A program made the position numbers and the translations under genes. Positions 10,901 to 20,259 of a DNA stretch of 64,000 nucleotides are shown here, piece after piece. Where the stretch lies: assembly GCA_947471745.1 (NCBI GenBank), contig CANJKZ010000924.1, positions 682,001 to 746,000 of the forward strand, in the 5' to 3' direction. The notes under the pieces are model-generated. The model made no database searches, was not told the DNA's origin, and saw only the letters and a list, made by a program, of their open reading frames with translations. The stretch's first letter is position 1; each line of letters begins with the position of its first letter. The stretch is from Closterium sp. Naga37s-1 (Eukaryota; Streptophyta; Zygnematophyceae; Desmidiales; Closteriaceae).

Positions 10901-10974
10901 AGGTCATCTACCCAGACGTCAAAGTCAATGGCCCGACCCTCAGCGTCAAAAGCGAGGACACTGGGGGTAGCCAT
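4981..10974 (-). CDS. Copia B gag-pol polyprotein (1997 aa)
   Basis: This single ORF encodes the whole copia replication machinery: Gag, protease, integrase, reverse transcriptase and RNase H. By approximate residue: Gag 1-260; poly-glycine tract 260-328; Gln run and QQLREWY motif 345-366; unusual C-x13-C-x3-H-x4-C motif 380-403; aspartic protease DSGAS about 518; pre-integrase HH-CC finger (HRLGHPS...CVPC) 675-718; integrase DDE (MDVWG about 745, SDRGGEF about 811, NGIAEHR about 847); AEPGG-type repeats and Gly/Ala-rich linker 1020-1240; RT from about 1478 with YVDD about 1674; RNase H D-E-D near 1840, 1882 and 1919, ending ADIFTKAL. The start is the ATG of MATPSVLAFDAEGR, matching the gag start of Copia C. 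Gag and pol are fused without a frameshift, as is usual for copia. Confidence 0.95.
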   Translation of the reverse strand: MATPSVLAFDAEGRAIDFDVWVDDLQLFLQCDRADGLSLFDLTSGASPAPAADADATVRSQWATRDAAARLAVRRHLPTSERAHFSQYKSAKTLYDAVVARYSSPATAALSRLILPYLLPDLAAFPTVADLITHLRTSDIRYRAALPAEFCAKNPPPMYITLYYIVTRLPDTLRPVRDHFLSVCPTTLTVDLLEERLLAAEKSIVAVGASRGDPRSPVFEGCSPSPLLPSVASAAAADLVGLESVGAASTPSGKRRPGKGKGGRGAGGASGGGGGSGGGGGGGGGGGGGGGGGGGVGGGSGGGGGGGGGGGSGGGGGGGGGGGGGGGGGAGRGGAAQRVGSGGGQRQQQQQQQRTREIPPPQQLREWYSARQRGGGTGPCTYVLRTGDCAGEPCGGAHSTQRCFGRLTDAWRHQFPEATEIPRLGELSRAGVAIFDLDFDAILAAMYAVTISDEGDCYRCFPPDPGIETAALGTGEAAALGASEAAALGASASASSGAGESALSGTASASASHTFTLDSGASRSFFRDRTTLTPLSRPVAVSLADPSGGPVLAHFSTVLPCPAAPSGTLSGLYLPSFSTNLVSGADLQDAGVHQFTPASQRVTHCTDARTGRHLATFTRRPGSSLYTLTTASPPVTASGQVVASGQVFAAASRSGPESAPCSCRLLSHETLLWHHRLGHPSLLRLRGMASRVLVSGLPRSLPPLPPGPAPTCVPCVEGRQRAAPHSSQFPPTEAPLQTLHMDVWGPARVRGQGHERYFLLVVDDYSRYTTVFPLRSKGDVTEVLIDWIRAARLQLRQSFGSDFPVLRLHSDRGGEFSSGLLRAYCRARGIRQTFTLPDSPQQNGIAEHRIGMVMDVARTSMMHAAAPHFLWPFAVRYAAHQINLQPRVSMPETSPALLWTGKVGDASAFCVWGSRAFVRDLSADKLSPRAAPCVFLGFPPDAPGWQFYHPTSRRVLSSQDVTLDESVPYYRLFPYRTPSLPPPPLFLVPGPPPVDPLPPQGPAPSGVSQVDAVEPVEVAGDPGAAEGAEPGSADSGGAERVGATPGGATTGGATTGGAEPGGATTEGAEPGGATPGGAEPGGATPGVAEPGGAEPEGAGPARVASGGTVPGGSPGALSRREPLSPPELREWFARRWRRAAGAGGSSAAEGAGAAGPGGARTGSTGAAGPAGTTGAGATASSRGPTGAGATEGVDAEATAVGPGGGPAGGATGAAGGTGAGGAAGAGATTWGTGAVPAVSGVAARPRPYFVPLLEQVLGLPPSPVPPPPLECPQPVPSQLQLQPASPLPAPSPYTGPTGGLAERREPASRPASPVRAARTSGRGSRQRPPPVPGTHRMSLRPSTAPLRAPLPSPPESSLPALPDPESDSLRAASPTVTRLLATVVTDPSFESAAASALVTELVDFAARCRLDYAASLVAESESVCPPSVGGECALGTDVLEDRQEEFQCLAAVSPHLVSVLLTPEGDPDALDIPTPRSYAEAIEGPYSSQWQAAMDAEMASWKSTGTYVDEVPPPGANIVSGMWIFRVKRPPGSPPVFKARYVARGFSQRQGVDYFQTFSPTPKMTTLRVLLHIAAHRDYELHSLDSSTAFLQGSLHEEIWLRRPPGFTGSFPPGTQWSLRRPVYGLRQAPREWHDTLRTTLAALGFAPSTADPSLFLRTDTSLLPFYILVYVDDLVFATADTARLAHVKSELQKRHTCTDLGELRSYLGLQITRDRARRTITLTQSHMVQQVLQRFGFTYSSPQATPLPTRHSLSALPSDESVESSGPYPELVGCLMYLMTCTRPDLAYPLSILARYVAPGRHRPEHMAAAKRVLRYLCSTSGMGLVLGGQSPVVLTGHADASWADDQATQRSSQGYTFSLGSGSVSWRATRSSSVLGSSCEAEIYAGAMAAQELRWLTYLLTDLGEPPRSPPVLYVDNKAMLALCQEQRLEHRTKHIALRYFLARELQQRGQLRLAYVASQANTADIFTKALAPCDHQRFCTQLGLVPALPHLLTP

Positions 10975-11089
10975 GACAGCAGTAGACTGGCAGCACTAGC
11001 AGTAGGGTAAGAGCAGCGCAGTAGTAGAGGTGCTGTTCTTACCGGGCAGGCGAGACGGACCGAGGGTAGAGGACAGGGCGGCTCAGACG

Positions 11090-11930
11090 GCTCGGCAGCT
11101 CGTCGGCTCGGCAGCACCAGCAGCTCGGCAGCTCAGCGACTCGGCGGCTCGGGTGGCTCGGCGGCTCGGGCGGTTCGGCGGCTCAGCGGCTCGGGCGGCT
11201 CGGCGGCTCGGGCGGCTCGGCGGCTCGGGCGGTTCGGCGGCTCGGGCGGATCGGCTGCTGCAGGGGCAGCGGCGGCTGCTGCTCAAAGGACGGCGGCGGC
11301 CGCTGCTGCAGCGGCGGCGGCAGTTGCTGCTGCAGGGGCGGCGGCGGCCGCTCCTGCAGGGACGGCGGCGGCCGCGGTTGCAGTGGCGGCGGGTGCTGCT
11401 GCTGGGGCGGCGGATGCTGCTGCTGCTGGGACGGCGACCGCGGCCGCTGTAGCGACTGCAGCTGCTGCTGCTGTAGAGGCGGCGACGGCGGGCCGAGAGA
11501 GGCCGCGAAGGGCGGCGGACGGGCCGTGAAGGGCAGCACGAGGGGCCGCGGAGGGCGGCGACCGGCCGTGAAGGGGGGGGGGGGGGCGCGAGTGGCCGCG
11601 GAGGGCGGCGACGGGCCGTGAAGGGCGGCGCGAGGGGCCGCGGAGGGCGGCGACCGGCCGTGAAGGGGCCGCGGGTGGCCGCGGAGGGCGGCGACGGGCC
11701 GTGAAGGGCGGCTCGAGGGGCCGCGAAGGGCGGCGACGGGCCGTAGGGGGCCGTAAGGGCGGCGCGAGGGGCCGTAAGGGCGGCACGAGAGGCCGTAAGG
11801 GCGGCTGGAAGGGCCGTCAGAGGAGCCGCTAAGGGCGACGCGAAGGGGCCGTAAGGGGCCTAGAGAGGGCGCGACGGTAGGGAGGGCACGCGGGGCACGA
11901 CTCGGGCAGGAGCGAAGCGCGCTCCGGGCA
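11090..11930 (-). repeat. GC-rich tandem repeats in Copia B 5' leader
   Basis: Between the primer binding site and the gag start lie imperfect tandem repeats: a CTCGGCGGCTCGGG-type unit around 11140-11250 and a roughly 40-bp GGCCGCGGAGGGCGGCGAC-type unit around 11510-11830, including a run of 14 G at about 11573-11586. Open frames across it are low-complexity Pro/Arg/Ala strings, so I call it non-coding leader. Confidence 0.75.
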
Positions 11931-11980
11931 GGAAAAAAAAAATTCGATTGGTGGGCCCTAGGAAGCGTTCCCACGAGGGA

Positions 11981-11995
11981 ACCCGCTCTATACCA
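11981..11995 (-). other. Copia B primer binding site
   Basis: Directly after the 5' LTR the reverse strand reads TGGTATAGAGCGGGT. It resembles the TGGTATCAGAGC complement of initiator-Met tRNA used by many plant LTR elements, with one missing base. Confidence 0.75.
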
Positions 11996-12123
11996 TGTGA
12001 AATGTCGAGGAAAAATGAGATTGACTAAGGGAAAGTTGGGTACAAGTACAAACCCTAGAAAACTGTACCCCATATGTGCTACCCCACTACAGCCTACAGC
12101 AGCTATGCCATATAAATCTGACA
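11996..12123 (-). repeat. Copia B 5' LTR (right copy)
   Basis: The LTR is 128 bp and matches 4534-4661. It is followed by the CCAAT duplication at 12124-12128. A telobox-like AAACCCTA lies at 12050-12057. Confidence 0.95.
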
Positions 12124-12925
12124 CCAATATCCCTGTAGCTGTTGTAATCCGCCGCGATGACATGTGTACATTTGATTTTTTTTCGCCCTCAGATAAGTCG
12201 TCGATTCTGTTAAAAAAAAACTCCATCTGCTGCGTGTACTCCGCCACACTGCCAAATTGTCAGTTTCGGTGAATTTGTTGGTGCGCCATGTACAGAGTGT
12301 TTATCGGCTCAAAACGTTGAATTAAGGCTGCCTGAAATCAGGCCCACGATCCGTCGTCTCGGATTTCGTTACAGTAAATCCACTCCACTGCCGGGCTTCG
12401 TAACAGTGTCGCAGCGAGCCGAATCCGCATCGCGTCGTGTGTCGGGGTCGTGCATCCAACGGCCTCGAAGTAAATTTCGAGTGTAGCCACGAATTTACGG
12501 ACGTCGCTCCCTTTCGCGTTGGGATCGAACGCCTCCGGCAGCCTCGATCACATTGCTTCGAGATTCACTGTAGCTGGGGCCGCTGCCACAGGTTGAAATG
12601 TCGGTGTCGCTACCGCCGCTGCTGCGTTAGCTGCTGTTGTGGCGATTTCTGACTGGTTCGCGAGCAATGCCTCGAGTCGTTGAAGCGTCGTGTTCATCTG
12701 CTCCTGTTCGGCACGAAGTGGGGCGACTTCCTGTACGAAATTATCGCCTTGCCCTCCATGCCTGACATGCCTGTTCGGAAACCGATTTCGAGGGGGATTA
12801 AAAATCTGCGCGGAACTCGTTTTACGTACCCGAATCGGCGCGATTGTCGTCGCCCCCGTGGTTTTTTTAAGGCTGGGTTTTAGCGGTTGAAGAACTCCGA
12901 ATGCAAACGGACTCTGATTACCAAG
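12124..12925 (-). pseudogene. Ty3/gypsy gag remnant, 5' part
   Basis: Reverse-strand frames give an N-terminal coiled-coil-like stretch (about 12700-12600, QEVAPLRAEQEQM...LEALLANQ) followed, after an in-frame TGA at 12548, by Retrotrans_gag-like sequence (FDPNAKGSDVRKFVATLEIYF, cut here to its recognisable part, then RFEPIN and SVAEYTQQMEFFF). The pieces are separated by at least two more stops. It joins 4019-4533 across Copia B. Retrotrans_gag proteins form the particle shell of Ty3-type elements; this one is dead. Confidence 0.75.
12909..12923 (-). other. Gypsy-1 primer binding site
   Basis: The reverse strand reads TGGTAATCAGAGTCC, an iMet-tRNA-type site with one inserted A. It is preceded two bases upstream by a CA end (TCCTCACA) that could be the 3' end of the element's 5' LTR. 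Confidence 0.5.
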
Positions 12926-13562
12926 TGTGAGGATCAAAGTATTGAGTTCAGAATTTATAAAGAATCTTGCGTACGACTACGTGGCTATCTATAGGCACGA
13001 TACAAGGCAGGTAACCCAGGTGTTCCGTGAATGTTCCGTGCATCGGGAACCGTCGGGAACGGAACCTTCGCGAATTCGGTAGAAGAAATTTGGTCGAAAT
13101 CACGTGCACGCAAAGTAAAGCGGCAATAACCGAAATTCCACAGAATTTGGTGCACGTAACCTAAATCGGTGCTATAACTATAATAAATATTGTAAAGCAA
13201 GGATTCTAAGAAAACAAGCATGAGAAAATAATATATTAGCAAGATAATGCAAGGTAAAATAAATTTGGGTAAGCGTAGCCACTGTACTCTCACAGAGAGG
13301 AGGCTGTAAGGGACGACGCAAGAGCTGACGGGAGAATAGACTGAGGCGGAGAACGAGGAGGACTAGAATGAAGTAAAACATAGTGTAGGTCGTCAAAAGG
13401 AGACGAGGGACGAGCATGAGGAGGACAACGAATGGCCCAAGTGTGCGGGACAACATGAGGAGGCGACTATGACTACGGCAGAGAGAAAACAGTTGGGGAC
13501 GAGTCCGGAGGAGGAAGACCGTGAGCATTAGGAGGCGGTGAGCAGTACGGAGGGGAGGAAGG
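12926..13562. other. AT-richer region, possible gypsy-1 5' LTR
   Basis: This non-coding stretch starts TGTGAGGATC beside the primer binding site, as expected for a 5' LTR read on the reverse strand. The other LTR boundary was not found because no second copy lies in the window. A TATA-like AT stretch lies near 13180-13195. Copia C inserts at its right end (duplication GAAGG at 13558-13562). Confidence 0.4.
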
Positions 13563-13698
13563 TGTTAGAATCTAAGAACGAACGAGAATGATGAACTAGA
13601 AAGGAATGGGAGTACAAGTACCAAACCCTAGAGTAGTGTACCCCCTAAAGGCTAACCCACGGTAGCCTACACAACTATAACATATATGATGTTTGACA
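13563..13698 (-). repeat. Copia C 3' LTR (left copy)
   Basis: The LTR is 136 bp, TGTTAGAATC...GTTTGACA on the plus strand, matches 20832-20967, and carries a telobox-like AAACCCTA at 13623-13630. A purine tract (CCCCCACTTAGCCTATGGGGG on the reverse strand) adjoins at about 13699-13723. Confidence 0.95.
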
Positions 13699-13931
13699 CA
13701 CCCCCATAGGCTAAGTGGGGGAGAGCAAGGGGTCACAAGACCAGTCAAAGCAAAGCAAAGCAAAGCAAGCTCAGGGTGGATCTCAAGGATACCACACAAA
13801 TTCCGAGCACAAGCAAGTGGTCACAAGACCAGTTCACATGCAGTTTGATAATATAACAAGAGGTACAGTGATCACAACCTAGCAAGTGTAAGCACGCAGG
13901 TATATATATAGAGATCACAGTACAAGCAGAG

Positions 13932-15812
13932 TCAAGAAGTGAGCAAGTGAGGGACAGTAGGCACAAGGCCTAGAACAGTACAGAAACGCTGATGATCACA
14001 AGGCTGAAGCGCCTTGGTGAACACATCAGCAGTGTTGGCCCGAGTGGCCACGTAAGCAAGACGAAGCTGACCACGCTGCTGCAGCTCTCGAGCAAGGAAG
14101 TAGCGCAGAGCGATGTGCTTCGTTCTGTGCTCCAGTCTGTGCTCCTAACACAAGGCAATGGCTGCCTTGTTGTCGACGTACAGCACTGGAGGAGAACGAG
14201 GCCGCTCTCCCAGGTCGGTCAGCAGGTAGGTGAGCCAGCGTAACTCCTGGGCAGGCATGGCTGTGGCGTAGATCTCAGCCTCACAACTGGAGCTGAGAAC
14301 TGAAGACGAGCGTGTAGAACGCCAAGAAACTGAACCAGAGCCAAGGCTGAAGGTGTAACCCTGAGACGACCGCTGCGTAGCCTGGTCGTCAGCCCAAGAA
14401 GCGTCTGAGTGTCCAGTGAGGACAACGTCGCTCCGTCCTCCAAGCACAAGCCCCATGCCCGACGTACTGCACAAGTAGCGCAACACCCTCTTAGCGGCAT
14501 CCATGTGCTCCTTCCGGTGACGGCCAGGAGCGACATAGCGTGCTAGGATGCTAAGAGGGTATGCAAGGTCAGGTCGAGTGCAGGTCATCAGGTACATGAG
14601 GCAGCCCACAAGCTCTGGATACGGGCCACTCGGCTCTACGGACTCATCCGAAGGCAGAGCTGAGAGCAAGTGACCGGTAGGCAGAGGAGTGGGCTGAGGC
14701 GAGGAGTACGTGAAGCGGAAGCGCTGAAGGACCTTCTGCACCATGTGTGACTTAGTCAAGGTGATGGTGCGCTGTGCTCTGTCCCGGGTGATCCGCAAGC
14801 CAAGATAGCTTGTCAGCTCACCCAGGTCTGTGCACGTGTGTCTCTTCTGCAGCTCCGACTTCACGTGGGCGAGTGCCTCAGTGTCAGCAGTAGCAAAAAC
14901 CAAGTCGTCTACGTACACGAGAACGTAGAACGGCGGCAGAGTGGTGTCGGTGCGTAGAAACAGTGACGGGTCAGCAGTAGAAGGAGCAAACCCAAGAGCA
15001 GCAAGAGTAGTCCTCAGTGTGTCGTGCCACTCACAGGGTGCCTGGCGGAGACCGTAGACTGGCCGCCGGAGGCTCCACTGGGTACCAGGAGGGAACGACC
15101 CAGTGAAGCCAGGTGGGCGGCGCAGCCAGATCTCCTCGTGCAGGCTGCCCTGTAGGAACGCAGTGCTGAAGTCAAGGGAGTGGAGCTCGTAGTCACGCTG
15201 AGCGGCGACGTGCAGCAGAACCCGAAGAGTGGTCATCTTCGGGGTCGGGGAGAAGGTCTGGAAGAAGTCAACTCCCTCTCGCTGACTGAAGCCTCGTGCA
15301 ACATAACGCGCCTTGAAGACAGGCGGAGAACCCGGCGGCCGCTTCACCCTGAAAATCCACATGCCACTGACGATGTTCGCCCCAGGTGGGGGAACCTCGT
15401 CGACGCAGGTGCCTCTGGACTTCCAGGAAGCCATCTCTGCGTCCATGGCTGTCTGCCACTGAGAGGAGTAGGGACCCTCCATCGCCTCTGCGTAGGAGCG
15501 TGGGGTCGGGATGTCTGGTGCATTCGGGTCTCCCTCAGGGGCAATCAGCATGGACACGAGATGAGGTAAAGCAGTGGCAAAGCACTCAAACTCCTCTTGT
15601 CTGTCCTCGAGGACGTCCGTGCCAAGAGCACACTCACCCCCGACGGACGGAGGACAGACAGACTCAGACTCAGCAATAAGGCTAGCGGCGTAGTCTAGAC
15701 GACAGGCGGCAGCAAAGTCAACAAGCTTAGCAACTAGGGCAGACGCAGCAGTGGACTCAAACGAAGGGTCAGTGACAACAGTAGCGAGAAGACGCGTGAC
15801 AGTAGGACTGAC
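13932..15812 (-). pseudogene. Copia C RT-RNase H region
   Basis: This is the reverse transcriptase and RNase H part of the polyprotein. Visible parts are the RT start (PTPRSYAEAM), RRPVYGLRQAP, YVDD (about 14905-14916), RNase H GHSDASW, SSCEAEIY and YVDNKA. A TAG replaces a Gln codon at about 14144-14146, right after YVDNKAAIALC. The frame upstream is disconnected from integrase by the 19-nt deletion at about 15808-15820. Downstream of the TAG the reading frame stays open to the normal end (13932). Confidence 0.88.
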
Positions 15813-18800
15813 GGCGGGTCAGGGACGACAGGAAGAGAGGACGCAGGAGGAGACGGCAGGGGGACACGCTGTGGAGCAGTGGAAGGACGCAGGGTCATAT
15901 AGTGAGTGCCAAGGACAGGAGGAGGACGCTGACGCGGAGCACGACGACCAGCGCGGACAGCGCGGACAGGCGACTCTGGACGCGACTCAAGCGACTCTGG
16001 ACGAGACTCAGGCGACGGAGGACGAGACTCAGGCTCACGACGCTCCGTAAGACTACCCGTCGGCGCAGTGTAAGGAGAAGGACCAGGCAGCGGAGAGGCT
16101 GGCTGTAACTGTGACTTCGACTGGACAGGCGGTGGACTCAGTAGGGGAGGAGTAGGACCAGGAGAGGGCGGGAGGCCAAGAACCTGCTGAAAGAGCGAAA
16201 CGTAGTACGGCCGCGGCCGCTCAGCACCTCCTGAGCCAGTAGAGACAGTACCAGCACCCTCAGCCCCAGGGTCTCCAGCTCCAACTCCCACAGCACCACC
16301 AGTAACCCCAGTAGCTCCAGTACCTCCAGCTCCAACTCCCGTAGCCGCTCCAGTCCCAGCAGCTCCAGTACCTCCAGTACGAGCACCTCCAGAGCCAGCG
16401 GCTCCAGCAGCTCCAGCACCAGTAGAACCTCCAGTCGATCCAGCACCAGCAGCTCCTCCAGCAGCTCCAGCACCAGCAGCACCTCCAGAAGCAGCAGTGT
16501 CTCCAGCAGCTCCAGCACCAGCAGCACCTCCAGCACCAGCAGCGTCTCCAGCAGCGCCAGCAGCACCTCCAGAAGCAGCAGTGCCTCCAGCAGCTCCAGC
16601 ACCAGCAGCGTCTCCAGCAGTGCCAGCAGCACCTCCAGCAGCAGCAGTGCCTCCAGCAGCTCCAGCACCAGCAGCACCTCTAGCAGCGCCAGCAGCACCA
16701 CCAGCAGCTCCTGCGCCAGCAGCACCAGCACCAGCTCCAGCTCCAGGGTCCGCGACACCAGTAGCGCCACTCCAGAGACTGCAGCGCCGAGCGTACCACT
16801 CTCGGAGCCGCTGGGGAGAGGGCGGCTCCCGCCTAGGAGGGGAAGCACGAGCACCAGCTCCAGCAGCACCCCTAGCTCCAGAAGCGCCCCTCCTGAGGCT
16901 GCAGTACTGCAAGTACCACTCACGCAGCTGCTGTGAGGAGGGAGGGCCTCTAGGTGCAGCACGGTCAGTCGCAGCACCCTCTGGCTCAGTACCCTCAGAC
17001 GTAGCACTCTCAGGCTCAGCACCCCCAGACTCAGCACCCCCAGACTCAGCACCCCCAGACTCCGTACCCGCAGGCTCCGCACCCCCAGGCTCAGCACCCC
17101 CAGGCTCCGCACCCCCAGGCTCCTCACCCCCAGGCTCAGCACCCCCAGGCTCCGCACCCCCAGGCTCCGCACGCTCAGGCTCAGCACCCCTAGCAGAGTC
17201 GACAGCTACCTCGACAGGCTCAACCGGGTCTACCTGAGACACACCTGAGGGAGCGGCACCCTGAGGGGGGAGGGGGTCTACCACAGCAGCACCTGGTGCG
17301 AGGAAGAGAGGCGGGGGGGGGAGCGGGGCAGTGCGGTAGGGGAAGAGGCGGTAGTAGGGGACCGACTCGTCGAAAGTGACGTCCTGAGAGGGCAGGACAC
17401 GGCGCGAGGTGGAGTGGTAAAACTGCCAACCAGACGCGTCCGGGACAAAGCCAAGGATGACACAAGGAACAGCGCGGGAGGAGAGCTTGTCCGCGGACGT
17501 ATCGCGAACAAAAGCTCGAGATCCCCAGACCCGGAAACGCGACGCATCGCCAACCTTCCCCGTCCACAGCAGTGTGGGCGAGGTCTCCGGCAAGGAGACA
17601 CGGGGCCAGAGGTTGAGCTGATGCGCAGCGTTTCGGACCGCAAATGGCCACAGAAAGTGGGGGGCAGCCGCATGGATCAAGGAAGTACGAGCGACCTCCA
17701 TGACCAAACCAATGCGACGCTCAGCAACCCCATTCTGCTGTGGAGAGGCCGGAAGCGTGAACGACTGCTCAATGCCCTCCCCCTGACAGAAGGCCCTCAA
17801 GAGGTCGGAGGAAAACTCCCCACCTCTGTCAGAGTGCAGACGCAGGACAGGAAAGTCCGAGTGGAACCTCTCGCTGAGCTGGAGACGGGCAGCGCGGATC
17901 CAAGGGATCAAAACATCAGGGACTTCACCCTTGGTGCGCAAGGGGAAGACCGTGGTGTAGCGCGAGTAGTCGTCAACAACTATCAAGAAGTACCTCTCGT
18001 GACCCTGTCCACGAACGCGGGCTGGGCCCCACACGTCCATGTGGAGCGTCTGCAGGGGAGCAGTCGTCGGGGGAAACGAGGAGGAGTGAGGAGCGGCGCG
18101 CTGCCGCCCCTCGACACAGGGAAGACAAGGAGGAGCAGGCGAGGGTGGGAGGAGAGGGAGAACCCTGGGAAGACCAGAGACAAGGTACCGGGAGTGCATG
18201 CCACGAAGGCGCTGCACTGACGGGTGACCAAGGCGGTGGTGCCAGAGGACAGTCTCGTGCGCCAGGGAGCGACACGAGCAGGGGGCCGACAGCTGACCTG
18301 ACGCAGACGCAGACGCAGCTACCTGAGGGGACTCAGTGGTCAGTGTGTACAGGTCCGACCCCGGCTGCCGAGTGAAGGTAGCCAGGTGGCGACCCGTCCG
18401 AGCACACGTGCAGTGTGTCACGCGCTCGTAGGCAGGGGTGAACTGGTGGACACCCCCGTCCTGAAGTGCTCTACCTGCCACCAGGTTTGTAGAGAACGAG
18501 GGGAGGTAGAGACCTGACAGTGTGCCCGACGGAACCGCAGGTCAAGGGAGGACAGTGGAGGAGGTCGCAATGACCGGACCCCCAGAGGGGTCAGAGAGGG
18601 AGACAGCAACCGGCCGAGCAAGCTGCTCAAGGGCAGTGCGGTCACGAAAGAAACAGCGAGAAGCACCTGAGTCCAGTGTGAAGGTGTGCAGTGCCTCAGT
18701 AGACTCAGTACCAGGGGGCGCAGACTCACGAGCACCTAGAGCAGCAGCCTCACCAGCACCTGGGGCAGCAGACACGCGAGCACCTGGAGCGGCAGCCTCA

Positions 18801-19143
18801 CCAGCACCTGGGGTAACAGACGCACTAGCACCTAGAGCGGCAGCCTCACTGGTCCGAATGCCCGGATCGGGCGGAACACGCAGGTACTGGTCACTCTCTC
18901 CACTAGCAGACAACACATACATGGCACCAAGAATAGCATCAAAGTCAAGAGCATAGACATCAATTTTCTTCCTCAGCAGATCAGCCCAGCGGGGCAGCTC
19001 AGTGGCACCAGGAAACTGAGTGCGCCAGGCGTCGTCGAGGCGGGAGAAGCAGCGCTGCGTGGTGTGCGCCCTCCCACACGTCTGACCAGTGCGGTCACCT
19101 GTGCGGATGACGTACGTGCAGCTAAGGCCACCCCCCCCCCCCA
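15734..19143 (-). pseudogene. Copia C protease-integrase-linker region
   Basis: Going 5' to 3': the C-x13-C-x3-H-x4-C motif (about 19110-19040), aspartic protease DSGAS (about 18670), a TGA at about 18541-18543 in the STVLP(C)P stretch, pre-integrase finger HRLGHPS, integrase core (MDVWG, HSDRGGEF, NGVAERR), then AEPGG repeats and a long alanine/glycine-rich linker with two QQLREWY-type motifs. It is out of frame with gag at the G12 run (19131-19142) and out of frame with RT at about 15812. Apart from these lesions the motifs are complete. Confidence 0.88.
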
Positions 19144-20198
19144 TGCTGAGAGTACCACTCACGAAGCTCCTGGGACGACGGAATCTGCTGCTGGCGCTGG
19201 CCACCACCGCCGCCGCCACCACCTCGACCACCACCGCCCCTGCCGCCACCGCGTCCACTGCCGCCACCACCACCGCCCCCACCCCGGCCACCTCCTCCGC
19301 CGCTGCCGCCACCACCCCCACTGCTGCCACTAGCCCCTCCAGCCCCGCCACCACCCCCACCGCCGCCACCGCCCCCACCACCGCCTCCCCCGCCGTCACC
19401 GCCGCCTCCCTTGCCCCCTTTGCCCTTGCCGCTGTGGCGCCAACTCGGAGTGGACGCAGTCCCGACCTGCTCAGTACCAAGGAGGTCGACAGCAGCAGCA
19501 GAGGCGACAGAGGGGAGAAGGGGGGAAGGGGAACACCCCTCGAAGAAAGGGGTGCGGGGGTCGCCACGAGAGGCACCTACAGCGACTATGCTAGTCTCAG
19601 CTGCAAGCAGTTCCTTCTCAAGTAGATCAACGGTGAGCTCAGTGGGGCAGCGAGCGAGGAAGTGGTCCCTGACCGCACGGAGAGAGTCAGGGAGACGGGT
19701 GACCAGGTGGTAGAGAGTGAGCCACAGCGGGGGGGGGTTCTTGGCAAGAAACTCAGCGGGCATAGCGGCACGGAAGCGGGCCTCACTAGTGCGGAGGTGC
19801 GTGATGAGGTAAGCGACTGTGGAGAAGGCAGACAGGTCTGGGAACAGGTAGGGGAGCGAGAGACGGCCTAGCGCAGCAGAGGCAGGTGAGGAGTAGCGTG
19901 CAACTACAGCAGTGTACAGTGCCTGCGCAGTTTTGTGCTGGCCAAAGTGCTCGCGCTCATCTATCGGCAGGGAGTTGCGAATAGCGAAGCGAGTGTGGGC
20001 GTCACGAGTCTGCCACTGTGAGCGGGCAATACTGTCAGCAGTAGTAGCAGGGGCAGCAGCGAGTCCTAGTGCGTGATCGTACAGCGAAATATCCTCCTTG
20101 GCAGTGAGCTGGAGGAACAGGTGCAGGTCATCGAGCCAGGTGTCAAACTTCAGCGGGCGGCCCTCAGCATCGAAAGCGAGCACAGCAGGGCTAGCCAT
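19122..20198 (-). CDS. Copia C Gag (about 358 aa)
   Basis: This is Gag of Copia C, aligned in plain view with Copia B from MASPAVLAFDAEGR to QELREWYSQH. It contains RYSSPASAALGRL, RLPDSLRAVRDHF and a long poly-glycine tract near its C-terminus. I start it at 20198 because that ATG matches the Copia B start; an in-frame ATG at 20564 would add a Pro/Ala/Arg-rich leader with no counterpart. The frame ends at TAG shortly after a G12 run, one base away from the protease frame. Confidence 0.8.
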   Translation of the reverse strand: MASPAVLAFDAEGRPLKFDTWLDDLHLFLQLTAKEDISLYDHALGLAAAPATTADSIARSQWQTRDAHTRFAIRNSLPIDEREHFGQHKTAQALYTAVVARYSSPASAALGRLSLPYLFPDLSAFSTVAYLITHLRTSEARFRAAMPAEFLAKNPPPLWLTLYHLVTRLPDSLRAVRDHFLARCPTELTVDLLEKELLAAETSIVAVGASRGDPRTPFFEGCSPSPLLPSVASAAAVDLLGTEQVGTASTPSWRHSGKGKGGKGGGGDGGGGGGGGGGGGGGGGGAGGASGSSGGGGGSGGGGGRGGGGGGGGSGRGGGRGGGGRGGGGGGGGQRQQQIPSSQELREWYSQHGGGGWP

Positions 20199-20259
20199 AG
20201 TTGCAGTAGGAGCAGTAGCAGTAGTAGCAGCAGTAACAGCAGTAGCGTCAGTAGCAGTG

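Larger units (their letters stand above)
4534..12123 (-). mobile_element. Copia B, full-length intact Ty1/copia retrotransposon
   Basis: The element is 7590 bp. It has two 128-bp LTRs (TG...CA) that I read as identical, a perfect 5-bp target duplication CCAAT (4529-4533 and 12124-12128), a primer binding site beside the right LTR, a purine tract beside the left LTR and one uninterrupted gag-pol ORF. Identical LTRs imply a recent insertion. It sits inside an older gypsy gag. It is the only copia in the window with no visible coding lesion, so it is the best candidate for a helper that supplies proteins to the defective relatives. Confidence 0.96.

Noticed and set aside
11183-12247. 354-codon frame running from gypsy gag into the Copia B leader
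   Set aside because: It is a chance fusion of gag remnant, LTR and Pro/Arg-rich leader repeats across the insertion boundary.
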